Assembly (NCBI RefSeq): GCF_000720725.1
Contig: NZ_JOCQ01000037.1
Span: forward strand, 11,365 to 75,364
Length of the DNA stretch: 64,000 nucleotides
DNA from: Streptomyces rimosus subsp. rimosus
GTDB taxonomy: Bacteria; Actinomycetota; Actinomycetes; Streptomycetales; Streptomycetaceae
Direction: 5' to 3'
Shown here: positions 27,114 to 35,303 of the stretch, in pieces
Numbering within the stretch: the first letter of the stretch is position 1
How the letters are laid out: the number at the start of each line of letters is the position of its first letter
Translations under genes and position numbers: made by a program
The notes under the pieces: model-generated
Database searches by the model: none
Seen by the model: only the letters and a program-made list of their open reading frames with translations
What the model was told of the DNA's origin: nothing

Positions 27114-27704
27114 ATGACCGCGGTGCTCTTCGACATGTTCGGCGTGATCGCCCGGCACCAGTCCCCCGCCGCCTGTGACCGGCTGGAGAAGACGGCCGGG
27201 GTGTCCGGTGACGTCTTCTGGGAGAGTTACTGGGGGCTGCGGCAGCCTTATGACCGGGGCGACCAGAACGGCGCGCACTATTGGCGGCAGGTCGCCGACG
27301 CGCTCGGTACACGCTTCGACGAGGAGCGGATCGCGGAACTCATCGCCGCGGACGTGGCGAGCTGGAGCCGGGTCGACGAGGAAATGGTGGAGTACGTCGG
27401 GCGGCTGGCCGACCGCGGCACCACCATCGGCCTCCTGTCGAACATTCCGGTGGAATTGGCGGCGCATTACGAGGAACACCAGGAGTGGCTGAAGCGCTTC
27501 CCGGTCCTGGCCTTCTCCTGCCGCATCGGCCACGCCAAGCCGGAGCCCGGCGCGTACACCTGGTGCAGTACGGCCTTCGGCCTGCCGCCCGAGCGCATCC
27601 TGTTCGTCGACGACCGGGACGTCAATGTCCGGGCGGCCGAGGCGCTGGGCATGCGGGGGCATCTGTTCACGTCGTTGGCGGAGTTGCGGCCGGCGTTGGA
27701 CTGA
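27114..27704 (+). CDS. HAD-superfamily hydrolase (IA type)
   Basis: Haloacid-dehalogenase-like hydrolase of 196 residues. ATG 27114 has GAGGTGAT just upstream. Motif I is LFDMFGV near residue 5-11, with the nucleophilic Asp but Phe in place of the second Asp of DxD. Motif II is LLSNIP, motif III the Lys in HAKPEPG, and motif IV VDDRDVN. Loss of the second motif-I Asp is common in the phosphoglycolate-phosphatase/dehalogenase-like branch but makes plain phosphatase activity less certain. It has its own promoter under an 11-bp-arm palindrome, and a strong hairpin lies 160 nt downstream. Confidence 0.87.
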   Translation: MTAVLFDMFGVIARHQSPAACDRLEKTAGVSGDVFWESYWGLRQPYDRGDQNGAHYWRQVADALGTRFDEERIAELIAADVASWSRVDEEMVEYVGRLADRGTTIGLLSNIPVELAAHYEEHQEWLKRFPVLAFSCRIGHAKPEPGAYTWCSTAFGLPPERILFVDDRDVNVRAAEALGMRGHLFTSLAELRPALD

Positions 27705-27713
27705 GCCTGGCGG

Positions 27714-27800
27714 GTACACGCCGTACACCGGCACGCGCCACTCGCCGGTACGCGCCGTACACCGGCACGTGCCACGCGCCGGTACGCGCCGTACACCGCC
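27714..27800. repeat. 34-bp tandem repeats
   Basis: Two adjacent 34-bp units (27714-27747, 27748-27781) starting GGTAC(A/G)CGCCGTACACCGG differ at few positions, followed by a diverging third copy. They lie just after the HAD stop codon; no role is evident. Confidence 0.75.
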
Positions 27801-27865
27801 GGCGGCACGCGCCGCACACCGCCGGCACGCGTCCCGCACATTCGGCACGCGCGCCCTCTCATACC

Positions 27866-27905
27866 GGCGCCGGGGCGGGGGACCTGACACCCCCGCCCCG
27901 GCGCC
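27866..27905 (+). terminator. strong hairpin downstream of the HAD gene
   Basis: GGCGCCGGGGCGGGGG (27866-27881) pairs perfectly with CCCCCGCCCCGGCGCC (27890-27905) around an 8-nt loop. It lies 162 nt behind the HAD stop. Confidence 0.75.
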
Positions 27906-28098
27906 TTGTCGTTGAGGCGGCCACGCCCGCGGCTGCCGGCCCCCTCCCCCACGCCCACGCAAACTCCGTTCAAAGCCCCACCAACAATGTTTGAACTTTG
28001 CGTAAGGTATCGAAACGAACGGCGCTCTGTTCCGTATGTCGCTCCTTGGAGTGTTGTCGAAGGCCCGGCCCGCGTCGGCGACGGAACTGCGCCAACGT

Positions 28099-28130
28099 CC
28101 ACTTGTCCGGTCGGCCTGCCGTACAAGTGG
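28099..28130. promoter_or_regulatory. inverted repeat in the aminotransferase upstream region
   Basis: CCACTTGT and ACAAGTGG form perfect 8-bp arms 16 bp apart, about 400 nt upstream of the aminotransferase operon. Possibly a regulator site. Confidence 0.35.
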
Positions 28131-28524
28131 GCTTCGGAGCAGGTCAGAAGCGCGCGTTTGAACCCCTGAACGACGTGGCCCACACACCCGCCGGATGCAT
28201 TCCAGCCTATTGGCAATCGATCAAGCCAAATGAACACGTCCCCTGTTACGGTCGATGGCGTCAGAGCTTGAAGAGCCCGGCACCACGCGTCGCAACCGCT
28301 GACCGGGCCCCATGGTCACGATCCCGCCGTCGCCGCTGAGCGACGCCCCCGCCCGACCGGTGAGAGCACCGTCCGGGCCCCGCAGCTGTGCGGCCGTGCG
28401 TCAACGGCCGCCGGCTGCCCACCTTCACCACGCCGTACCCGGCCACCCGGCTCCGCGGCGGTTCGGCACGCCCGGCGGCCCCGCACACCCCGGCACCACC
28501 ATGCCTTCACAAGGAGAACCGTCC

Positions 28525-29793
28525 ATGGACACCACCAACGTCCGCGATCTGCTCTACTACCCGGTCAGCGCCCGGAAGATGGCCCGTGGCGAGGGGGTCT
28601 TCCTGTACGACGAGGAGGGCAACGAATACCTCGACTGCGCCTCCGCCACCTTCAATCTGAGCCTCGGCTACTCCCACCCGGCCGTGATCGCGGCGATGAA
28701 GGAGCAGCTGGACGTCTTCGCCCATCTCACCTCGTCCGTGCAGAGCGATCCGGTCAACGGGCTGGTGCGCCGGCTCGTGGAGGTGTCCCCCGGGAATCTG
28801 ACCAAGGTGCATCCGAAGGTTTCCGGGGGCTCCACCGCCAATGAGGGCGCCATCAAGATGGCGCAGCACGCCACGGGGCGTTCGGAGGTCATCTCCCTGT
28901 TCCGCAGCCATCTCGGGCAGACCATGATGATGACCTCGATGTCGGGCAACGCCTTCCGCAAGGAGCCGTTCCCCTCGCTCTTCCCGCGCACCCTCCAGGT
29001 GCCGGACCCGTACTGCTTCCGCTGCTTCTACGGGCAGCAGCCGGATACCTGCGGGATGATGTGCGTCGACCGCATCGAGGACTTCCTGGAGTACGCGAGT
29101 ACCGGGCAGGTCGCCGCGATCATCGTCGAGCCGATTTCCGGCAACGGCGGCAACATCGTGCCGCCGGATGGCTATTTCCCGAAATTACGGGCCTTCTGCG
29201 ATGAGCACGACATCGTGCTGATCTTCGATGAGATCCAGACCGGCATCGGCCGTACGGGGCGGATGTTCGCGGCGCAGCACTTCGACGTGGAACCGGACGC
29301 GATCACCACCGCCAAGGGGCTGGGCGGCTCGGGCGCGCAGGTGGCGGCGATCCTGACCAACGAGCGGCTGGCGGGGCTGCCGGCCAACCACCACTCCTTC
29401 ACCTACGGCGCCAACCTGCTGGCGGCCGCGGCGGCCAACGTCACTCTCGACATCGTCCGGCAGCCGGAGTTCCTGGCCGGCGTACGGGCCACCGGCAACT
29501 ACATCCTGGGGCGGCTCGCGGACATGCGGACCCGCTACCCGGCCATCGTCGACGTGCGCGGGGTCGGCCTCATGATCGGTTTCGAGATCGCGCACCCCGA
29601 CGGCAAGCCCGCCGTCAAGCTGACCAACCACCTGGCGGGCGCGGCCGCGCAGCACGGCCTGATCCTGCGCACCTCGCGATACGGCTACGGCAACGTACTC
29701 AAGATCCGGCCGCCGCTGATCCTCACCCTCGACCAGGCCGAGCTGCTGTGCGACCGCCTGGAGAGCCTCTTCCGCGCGGAGCTGGCCGCATGA
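28525..29793 (+). CDS. class III PLP-dependent aminotransferase
   Basis: Fold-type I, class III aminotransferase of 422 residues. AAGGAG at 28511-28516 supports ATG 28525. The opening is VFLYDEEGNEYLDCAS, the cofactor-contact motif is FDEIQTGIGRTGRM, and the PLP lysine is in TTAKGLGGSGAQ. The insertion PYCFRCFYGQQPDTCGMMC with four Cys is seen in the sub-branch acting on sugar-like or omega-amino substrates. It is the first gene of a tightly coupled three-gene operon (4-nt overlaps) with an IMPase-fold phosphatase and a zinc dehydrogenase. That set fits oxidation, transamination and dephosphorylation of a polyol or cyclitol phosphate, an inference from family roles. Confidence 0.9.
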   Translation: MDTTNVRDLLYYPVSARKMARGEGVFLYDEEGNEYLDCASATFNLSLGYSHPAVIAAMKEQLDVFAHLTSSVQSDPVNGLVRRLVEVSPGNLTKVHPKVSGGSTANEGAIKMAQHATGRSEVISLFRSHLGQTMMMTSMSGNAFRKEPFPSLFPRTLQVPDPYCFRCFYGQQPDTCGMMCVDRIEDFLEYASTGQVAAIIVEPISGNGGNIVPPDGYFPKLRAFCDEHDIVLIFDEIQTGIGRTGRMFAAQHFDVEPDAITTAKGLGGSGAQVAAILTNERLAGLPANHHSFTYGANLLAAAAANVTLDIVRQPEFLAGVRATGNYILGRLADMRTRYPAIVDVRGVGLMIGFEIAHPDGKPAVKLTNHLAGAAAQHGLILRTSRYGYGNVLKIRPPLILTLDQAELLCDRLESLFRAELAA

Positions 29794-30761
29794 CGCCGCC
29801 GGCATCGCTGAAGAAGCTGCTGACCGGCCTCGGCCAACACGTCAGGGCCGAGCTGTTGACGTACGCCGACCGGGGCCCGGCCCGGCAGGTGCACGGTGAC
29901 TCGCCGGGCGGCGACGCCCAGTTCGACGTGGACGAGGTCGCCGAGCGGGCCGTGCTGGACCATCTGCGCGCGCACGCCCATGTGCCGCTCGCGGTCTACA
30001 CCGAGGACGGTTCGCTGGTCGAGCTGGCGCCCGATCCGGAGTATGTCCTGGTCGTGGATCCCATCGACGGCACCCGGCCGGCCTCGGCGGGCCTGGAGAT
30101 GGGCATGGTGTCGATCGCCGCGGCGCCGCTCACGGCGTCCGCGCCCACGCTGGACGATGTCACCGCGGCACATCTGCTGGAGATCAAGTCCGGCGCGTGG
30201 ATCCACGGTGCCGACGGCGAAGGGCTTTCGTACGGCGGGTTCCCGCACGCGTTGCCCCGGCTGAGCCGCACCACCGACCCGGCGAGGATGTTCTGGTCGA
30301 TCGAGTTCAACGGCCATCCGATGCACCTGATGTCGGCGGCCTACGCGCACCTGGTGGACCGGTCCGCCAACACCGGCGGCGTCTTCGTGTTCAACAGCGC
30401 CACGTTCTCGGTCTCGCGCATCATCACCGGTCAGCTCGACGCGTACGTGGACATCGGCAACCGCGTGCTGCGCGACCACCCCGGCACCGAGGCGGCGTTC
30501 CGGGCGGCCGGGCGCGGCTCGATCCTGCACCTGTTCCCGTACGACATCGCCGCCGCGGTGTACCTCGCCAAGCGCAGCGGGGTCACCATCACCGACGCGT
30601 ACGGCGACGACCTGGGCACCACCGCGTTGCTCGACCTGGATCCGATGAACCAGAAGTCGTGTATCGCAGCGGCCACCCCGCAGCTCCACCAGGAACTCCT
30701 CGGCGCCATCCGGTGGGACATCCCGGGCGCCGCCCTCACGACCTCAGGAGGAACGCGATGA
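29790..30761 (+). CDS. inositol-monophosphatase-family phosphatase
   Basis: Member of the lithium-sensitive phosphomonoesterase fold (IMPase/FBPase/BPNTase), 323 residues. The metal-binding motif VVDPIDGTRP (Asp90, Asp93) is clear and Glu72 of YTEDG takes the place of the usual GEE. The second signature appears as FPYDIAAAVYLAKRSGVTITDAYG-like sequence near residues 253-276. It is longer than bacterial SuhB (about 270), with an insertion between the motifs. It overlaps both neighbours by 4 nt, so all three are co-translated. The substrate is probably a sugar, cyclitol or nucleotide phosphate. Confidence 0.85.
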   Translation: MTPPASLKKLLTGLGQHVRAELLTYADRGPARQVHGDSPGGDAQFDVDEVAERAVLDHLRAHAHVPLAVYTEDGSLVELAPDPEYVLVVDPIDGTRPASAGLEMGMVSIAAAPLTASAPTLDDVTAAHLLEIKSGAWIHGADGEGLSYGGFPHALPRLSRTTDPARMFWSIEFNGHPMHLMSAAYAHLVDRSANTGGVFVFNSATFSVSRIITGQLDAYVDIGNRVLRDHPGTEAAFRAAGRGSILHLFPYDIAAAVYLAKRSGVTITDAYGDDLGTTALLDLDPMNQKSCIAAATPQLHQELLGAIRWDIPGAALTTSGGTR

Positions 30762-31810
30762 AGGCCCTGGTCCTCACCGAGCGGCACACGGTGTCGCTGG
30801 TCGACCATCCGAAGCCGGCGGTCACGGCGCCCGACGACGTGGTGGTGCGGGTCGTACAGACCGGCATCTGCGGTACCGACCGCAGCGTGCTGGTGGGCAA
30901 GTTCCCCGCCGAGCCGGGTGTGGTGATGGGGCACGAGGCGGTCGGTACCGTCGAGGAAGTGGGGTCCGCGGTCACCGCGCGCAAGCCGGGTGACCGGGTC
31001 GTCATCAACCCGACGCTGTACTGCGGCAGTTGCCCGCCCTGTCTGCGCGGGCACTGGGACTTCTGCGCCAACAAGGCCGGTACGGAGGTCGGCCTCGATC
31101 TGGACGGCGCGTTCGCCGAGTACATCCGGCTGCCCGAGCGGTTCGTCCACGCCGTGCCCGAGGGCATGGACTTCGACCGCGCGGTGGGCGTGGAGCCGCT
31201 GGCCTGCGCGCTGAACAACGTCGAGGCGGGGCGCCTCCGGGCCGGTGAGACCGCGGTGATCGTCGGCGGCGGCCCGGTCGGCGTGGTCTGCGCGATGGCG
31301 GCCCGGCATTACGGCGCCCGGGTCCTGCTGACCGAGCCGGACCCGTACCGGCAGGAGCTGTGCCGCGAGGTGTTCGCCGGGGACTTCGGAGAGGGCTCCG
31401 GCACGGACACCGGCGAGGACTCCGACGGCCGGGTCACCGTGCACACACCGGACGACCCGGACCTCACCGGGCGCGGTGACGTGGTCATCGACACCGTCGG
31501 CAATCTGCTGGAGCAGAGCCTGACGTACGCGGCGACGCGCGGCCGCGTGGTCGTCATGGGCTACAACAGCAACGCGTCGGCCACCGTGCGGCCGCTGGAG
31601 ATCCTCCAGCGGGGGCTTCAGATCATCGGGGCCGGGGACTACAACAGCAGGCTGTTCCCCCGGGCGATCGAGCTGGCCCGGTGGCTGCCGCTGGAGCGGC
31701 TGGTGACCCACCGTTTCCCGCTGGAGCGCTACGAGGAGGCGTTCGCGGCCCTCGCCGCGGCGCCCGGCACCCCGTACTCGGCGCTCAAGGTGGTGCTCGT
31801 ACCGGAGTGA
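30758..31810 (+). CDS. zinc-containing alcohol/polyol dehydrogenase
   Basis: Zinc-dependent medium-chain dehydrogenase of 350 residues, NAD(P)-linked. Catalytic zinc ligands are Cys in GICGTDRS and the His-Glu of GHEAVGTVEEVG. The structural-zinc lobe has four Cys (CGSCPPCLRGHWDFC). The Rossmann loop is IVGGGPVGVVCAMAA. An Asp/Gly-rich insert (GEGSGTDTGEDSDG) follows the beta-2 strand. AGGAGG precedes the start inside the IMPase gene. Together with the aminotransferase it could convert a hydroxyl into an amine by oxidation and transamination. A perfect 14-bp hairpin ends the operon. Confidence 0.92.
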   Translation: MKALVLTERHTVSLVDHPKPAVTAPDDVVVRVVQTGICGTDRSVLVGKFPAEPGVVMGHEAVGTVEEVGSAVTARKPGDRVVINPTLYCGSCPPCLRGHWDFCANKAGTEVGLDLDGAFAEYIRLPERFVHAVPEGMDFDRAVGVEPLACALNNVEAGRLRAGETAVIVGGGPVGVVCAMAARHYGARVLLTEPDPYRQELCREVFAGDFGEGSGTDTGEDSDGRVTVHTPDDPDLTGRGDVVIDTVGNLLEQSLTYAATRGRVVVMGYNSNASATVRPLEILQRGLQIIGAGDYNSRLFPRAIELARWLPLERLVTHRFPLERYEEAFAALAAAPGTPYSALKVVLVPE

Positions 31811-31824
31811 CCGGCGGCGGAGAA

Positions 31825-31860
31825 CCCTTCCGGCCGGCTGAGCGGTGCCGGCCGGAAGGG
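31825..31860. terminator. operon-end hairpin
   Basis: CCCTTCCGGCCGGC (31825-31838) and GCCGGCCGGAAGGG (31847-31860) pair perfectly around 8 nt, 15 nt past the dehydrogenase stop. It can also serve the opposing gene at 31926. Confidence 0.8.
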
Positions 31861-31925
31861 CCGTGGTGGTGGTCCGGTACGGCGGCCTGCCGACGGCCCG
31901 TCAGGGGAACGGCGGCCCGTCATCG

Positions 31926-32291
31926 TCAGGAGAAGTCGACGGCCGCCAGCACCGGGCCCGCGACGAGGAGGGCGTACTGGATCCAGATGGTGATGCGCCG
32001 GGCCCGGAGGCCCGGGGTGTCGGGGAGGCAGAACGAGACCAGGCCCGCGACGGGGGACAGCATCAGCGCCACCTGAGCCGCGCCCGCCAGCGGCCCGCTC
32101 GCCCCGTCACCGCTGTACGCCTGGTTGAGGACGATGACCGCGAACAGCACCCACGCGACGGCGAGCAGCGGGAAGCCGAGGAGCGCGAACACCCGCAGCG
32201 CCGCCTTGGAGGGCGCGAACGGGTCGCCATCGGGGAGGTCCGGGGAGGTGGCGGCGGGTACGGGTGCGGTCGGAGGGGCCGATGTGGTCAT
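31926..32291 (-). CDS. small three-helix membrane protein
   Basis: Protein of 121 residues, not recognised. ATG 32291 is chosen over an upstream in-frame start because it begins just before a typical short soluble N-terminus (MTTSAPPTAPVPAATSPDLP). Three hydrophobic segments follow: VFALLGFPLLAVAWVLFAVI, GAAQVALMLSPVAGLVSF, and ITIWIQYALLVAGPVLAAV. It is divergent from the 239-residue gene at 32449 (157 bp apart). No motif suggests a function. Confidence 0.7.
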   Translation of the reverse strand: MTTSAPPTAPVPAATSPDLPDGDPFAPSKAALRVFALLGFPLLAVAWVLFAVIVLNQAYSGDGASGPLAGAAQVALMLSPVAGLVSFCLPDTPGLRARRITIWIQYALLVAGPVLAAVDFS

Positions 32292-32448
32292 GATCGCCAG
32301 TCTTCCCGTGGCGGGGCGGTGCGGCATCGGTGCGGGTACTCAGGGGGCGGTGGGCACCTACTCAGACGACCCGCCCCCTGTGTGGGCAGCCACGACTGCG
32401 AAGGTAAAGTCCGCCCCTGCCGCGAAAGATCCACCACGGGGGCGCGAG

Positions 32449-33168
32449 ATGAGCACGGTGTGGCTGTATGACCCGAGCCGGCAGGGCGGGCGTTGGGAAG
32501 CGCCGCCGGACGGGCGGGTGTTCCGGGAGATCCGGACGACGGCCGGGCAGCAGACACCGCCGTACGACCGCAAGGCCGCGCGGACCGTCGCGTACGTCGA
32601 GCGGCAGCTGCCGTCCGGTGGTCATGACGCCTACCGTGCGGCGCGCAAGGACGGCGTGCGCACATTCGACCTGTGGGAGTCGCCGCACCGGGAGCGGCTG
32701 CTGGCGCGCGTGGTCACGCGGTCCGCCGCCAAAGGGCGGCCCGCGTCCTACGAGGTGCTGGGCGCGGACGGCGCGTCCCTGGCGGTCGTCACGCGGGCGC
32801 CGGCCCGGAGCGACGGCGTGGGCCGGACGCGCTGGACGGTCCGGCAGGCCGGCCGGGAGCCCGCCGTCGGCCTCAAGGGGCGGCTCTTCTGGTGGTGGGT
32901 GTGGTGGCTGATCCTGCCCGTCCAGGTGCTCATCGTGGTCGGCAGCCTGGTGTCGGGCAGTGGTGACGGTGCCCGGATGCCGCGCCGTATCCGCTGGTAC
33001 GCGGGCGGCCGGCGGAGCCCGGTCCTGGACTGGGCGAGCGGCGTGGGGGACTTCGAGCTGGACGTGCCGGCCGACTGGTGGGATCCCCGGGTGACCGCCG
33101 CCCTCGTCGCCCTGCTCACCAGTCATGCGGGGCTCCTCGGCACGGCGTGGGACGAGGCGGAGCGGTAA
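32449..33168 (+). CDS. hypothetical protein with one membrane-proximal hydrophobic segment
   Basis: Protein of 239 residues, not recognised. ATG 32449 gives MSTVWLYDPSRQGG. The first half is polar and basic; a Trp-rich hydrophobic stretch (LFWWWVWWLILPVQVLIVVG) lies near residue 145-164, followed by a C-terminal domain that ends in LVALLTSHAGLLGTAWDEAER. That closing region looks like a tubby/scramblase-like or PH-like beta domain terminator, but this is a loose impression. It is divergent from the small membrane protein. Confidence 0.65.
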   Translation: MSTVWLYDPSRQGGRWEAPPDGRVFREIRTTAGQQTPPYDRKAARTVAYVERQLPSGGHDAYRAARKDGVRTFDLWESPHRERLLARVVTRSAAKGRPASYEVLGADGASLAVVTRAPARSDGVGRTRWTVRQAGREPAVGLKGRLFWWWVWWLILPVQVLIVVGSLVSGSGDGARMPRRIRWYAGGRRSPVLDWASGVGDFELDVPADWWDPRVTAALVALLTSHAGLLGTAWDEAER

Positions 33169-33304
33169 CGCGACGTCCGGCGGGGCGCGCGGCCGTCCGG
33201 TCGCCGTCGGCCGCGTCCCCGGCCCGTGGACCGACGGTGAACACTGCGAATCACCGGCACCGCGTGCCGTAACTTCCGATGAGGCGGACCCCACAGCCAA
33301 AGCC

Positions 33305-33370
33305 TGCCAAGAGCTGCCAAGACCCGCCAGACCTGCCAACCCCCCCGCCCCTATTTGCCAATCTTGCGAA
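33305..33370. promoter_or_regulatory. phased TGCCAA repeats before the RamB/PrpR-like regulator
   Basis: TGCCAA at 33305, 33315 and 33334, with CGCCAG at 33325, are spaced about 10 bp, one helical turn. They are followed by TTTGCCAATCTTGCGAA at 33354-33370. The last pair resembles the TTTGC-AAA half-sites of corynebacterial RamB. A likely autoregulatory site for the gene at 33431. Confidence 0.5.
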
Positions 33371-33430
33371 GGCCCGCGATAGCCCCACGGCCACTAAGGT
33401 GTGCCGCGCGGCAGCGACGGAGGGGGCATC

Positions 33431-34837
33431 GTGAGCAAGATCTACGCCGGGGCGCGGCTGCGCCGGCTGCGGGAGGAGCGGGGGCTCAGCCAGGCCGCGC
33501 TGGCCCGCGTACTGGCCATCTCGCCCAGCTACCTGAACCAGATGGAGCACGATTCGCGACCGCTGACCGTGCCCGTACTGCTGCGGCTGACCGAGGCGTT
33601 CGGGGTGGACCCGGGCTTCTTCGCCGAGCGGGACACCAGCCGGGTGCTGGCCGACCTGCGCGAGGCGCTGGCCGACGAGCTGGCCGCCGCCCGGGTCTCC
33701 CCCACCGACCTGTCCGAACTCGCCTCGCGGCAGCCCGCCGTGGCCTCCGTCCTGCTGGATCTGGGGCGGCGCAACCGGGCGCTGACCGAGCGGCTGGCGG
33801 AGGTGGCGGAGGGGCGGGACGGCGGCGCCGACCCGGCCGCGCCGCTGTCGCCGCACGAGGAGATCCGCGAGTTCTTCTACCGGCGGCAGAACTACCTGCA
33901 CGAAGCGGACACCGCCGCGGAAGGGCTCGCCGCCGAACTGGGCATCCGCCCCGGCGAGGTGGGGCGCGCGCTGGCCGCCCGGCTCACCGAGCGGCACGGC
34001 GTACGCCTCGTCGACACCCCCGACGGGCCCCTGCACCACTACGATCCGGCCGCCCGGGTCCTGCGCCTGTCGGCGGGGCTGCGCCCCGGCCAGCGGGCCT
34101 TCCGCATGGCCACCCAGCTGGCGCTGCTGGAGGCCGGTGACGAACTGTCGCGGCCCGCCTCGGAGGACTTCGAGGAGGGCTCGGCCACCTGGTCGCTGGC
34201 CCGGATCGGGGTGGCCAACTACTTCGCGGCGGCGCTGGTGCTGCCGTACGGGCCGTTCCACGCCGCGGCCGAGGAACTGCGCTACGACATCGAGCGGCTG
34301 ACCGACCGCTTCGGCCTCGGTTACGAGACGGTGTGCCACCGGCTGAGCACCCTGCAACGGCCACGGCGGCGCGGGGTGCCGTTCTCGTTCGTACGGGTCG
34401 ACCGGGCGGGCAACATGTCCAAGCGGCAGTCCGCCACCGGCTTCCACTTCTCGCGGGCGGGCGGTACGTGCCCGCTGTGGAACGTCTACGAGGCGTTCAC
34501 CGCGCCCAGCCGCATCCATGTGCAGATCGCGGCGATGCCGGACGGCCGCCGCTATCTGTGGACGGCGCGTACCGTCACCCGGCACCGCGGCGGCTGGGGC
34601 GATCCGGGCAAGACCTTCGCCATCGGCCTGGGCTGCGAGATCCGGCACGCGTCGCGGCTCGTGTACTCCGACGGGCTGGACCTGGACAACGCCGCCGCGG
34701 CCACGCCGATCGGCATGGGCTGCCGGGTCTGCGAGCGGCTGGAGTGCCCGCAGCGGGCGGTGCCGCCGCTCGGCCGGGCGCTGGCCGTCGACGAGAACCG
34801 CAGCACGTTCGTGCCGTATCCGGTGCGGGAGGAGTGA
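33431..34837 (+). CDS. RamB/PrpR-like XRE regulator of short-chain fatty acyl metabolism
   Basis: Regulator of 468 residues related to ScfR/MccR, RamB and mycobacterial PrpR, which control propionate, acetate and glyoxylate metabolism. GTG 33431 starts VSKIYAGARLRRLREERG, directly entering the XRE helix-turn-helix (GLSQAALARVLAISPSYLNQ). The middle IrrE-like domain lacks the HExxH metal motif (FRMATQLALLEAG in its place), as usual in this group. The C-terminal domain ends with GMGCRVCERLECPQRA; the corresponding Cys residues bind a [4Fe-4S] cluster in PrpR. It lies just upstream of the valine-to-propionyl-CoA operon, which fits control by acyl-CoA. Phased TGCCAA repeats precede it. Confidence 0.9.
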   Translation: MSKIYAGARLRRLREERGLSQAALARVLAISPSYLNQMEHDSRPLTVPVLLRLTEAFGVDPGFFAERDTSRVLADLREALADELAAARVSPTDLSELASRQPAVASVLLDLGRRNRALTERLAEVAEGRDGGADPAAPLSPHEEIREFFYRRQNYLHEADTAAEGLAAELGIRPGEVGRALAARLTERHGVRLVDTPDGPLHHYDPAARVLRLSAGLRPGQRAFRMATQLALLEAGDELSRPASEDFEEGSATWSLARIGVANYFAAALVLPYGPFHAAAEELRYDIERLTDRFGLGYETVCHRLSTLQRPRRRGVPFSFVRVDRAGNMSKRQSATGFHFSRAGGTCPLWNVYEAFTAPSRIHVQIAAMPDGRRYLWTARTVTRHRGGWGDPGKTFAIGLGCEIRHASRLVYSDGLDLDNAAAATPIGMGCRVCERLECPQRAVPPLGRALAVDENRSTFVPYPVREE

Positions 34838-34891
34838 GGTCCGCGGCCGCCTGGTACGGCGAGGATCGACGGTCCGGGCGGCCGGCCGCTC

Positions 34892-34920
34892 TGGACTTAC
34901 TAGGACGTCCAACTATATGT
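34892..34920 (+). promoter_or_regulatory. promoter-like region with GGACGTCC palindrome
   Basis: TGGACT (34892) and TATATG (34914) are spaced 16 bp, with the palindrome GGACGTCC (34903-34910) between them. This would place the transcript start just before the cobalamin riboswitch. The palindrome is a candidate regulator site. Confidence 0.4.
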
Positions 34921-35085
34921 TCGTGGGCACGGCCCGCGGTGCAGGGAAGCCGGTGCGAATCCGGTGCGGTCCCGCCACTGTGACCGGGGAGTGCGACGTC
35001 GAGCAGGACGCCACTGACGTGAACGCGTCGGGAAGGCGGGCGGCGCGCGGTGATCCGGAAGCCAGGATACCGGCCGCGGGTGTTG
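34919..35085 (+). ncRNA. cobalamin (B12) riboswitch
   Basis: Clear AdoCbl-type aptamer. The core GCAGGGAAGCCGGTGCGAAT is at 34941-34960, followed by CGGTCCCGCCACTGTGACC at 34967-34985. The B12 box AGCCAGGATACCGGCC is at 35060-35075. CCCGCGG (34933-34939) can pair with CCGCGGG (35073-35079) to close the P1-side helix. These signatures define the family in bacteria. The next open reading frames are a 21-codon ORF at 35120 and then mmsA at 35304. A B12-biosynthesis, cobalt-transport or nrd gene would be the usual target, so the regulated gene is unusual here. Confidence 0.93.
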
Positions 35086-35119
35086 TTCCGTGTTGTCCAC
35101 GAGGATGGAGCAGACACGC

Positions 35120-35185
35120 ATGGCACCGGTGCGTACCCACAGCCCAGGTGATCCGGCCCGGCCCGCGGCACCGCCCGCGGACTGA
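35120..35185 (+). CDS. short ORF downstream of the B12 riboswitch (leader peptide or remnant)
   Basis: Twenty-one codons (MAPVRTHSPGDPARPAAPPAD) with GGAG 9 nt upstream, placed 35 nt after the riboswitch. It could be a leader peptide whose translation the riboswitch controls, or the 5' stub of a lost B12-regulated gene such as a cobalt transporter. The composition is biased (Pro/Ala) and there is no homology evidence. Confidence 0.35.
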   Translation: MAPVRTHSPGDPARPAAPPAD

Positions 35186-35303
35186 CGGTTCCACGTCCAC
35201 GCCTTTCGCGTCCCACGGCCCCGCCGCCCACCGCGCGTCATCCGCGCCGCCCGCGTGCCGAGCCGTGCCATCCCCGGATCTCACCTGACGAGAGCAGGCT
35301 CCC

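Larger units (their letters stand above)
27705..28524. other. 820-bp non-coding region with repeats, hairpin and inverted repeat
   Basis: It contains 34-bp tandem repeats (27714-27800), a 16-bp-arm hairpin (27866-27905), a lower-GC segment (27960-28040) and an inverted repeat (28099-28130). The final 300 bp lead to the aminotransferase gene. No reading frame is convincing on either strand. The region should hold the aminotransferase operon's promoter, but no clear -35/-10 pair was recognised. Confidence 0.6.

Noticed and set aside
35105..35119. ATG at 35105 as start of the short ORF
   Set aside because: Its only purine-rich sequence abuts the codon; ATG 35120 has GGAG at proper spacing.
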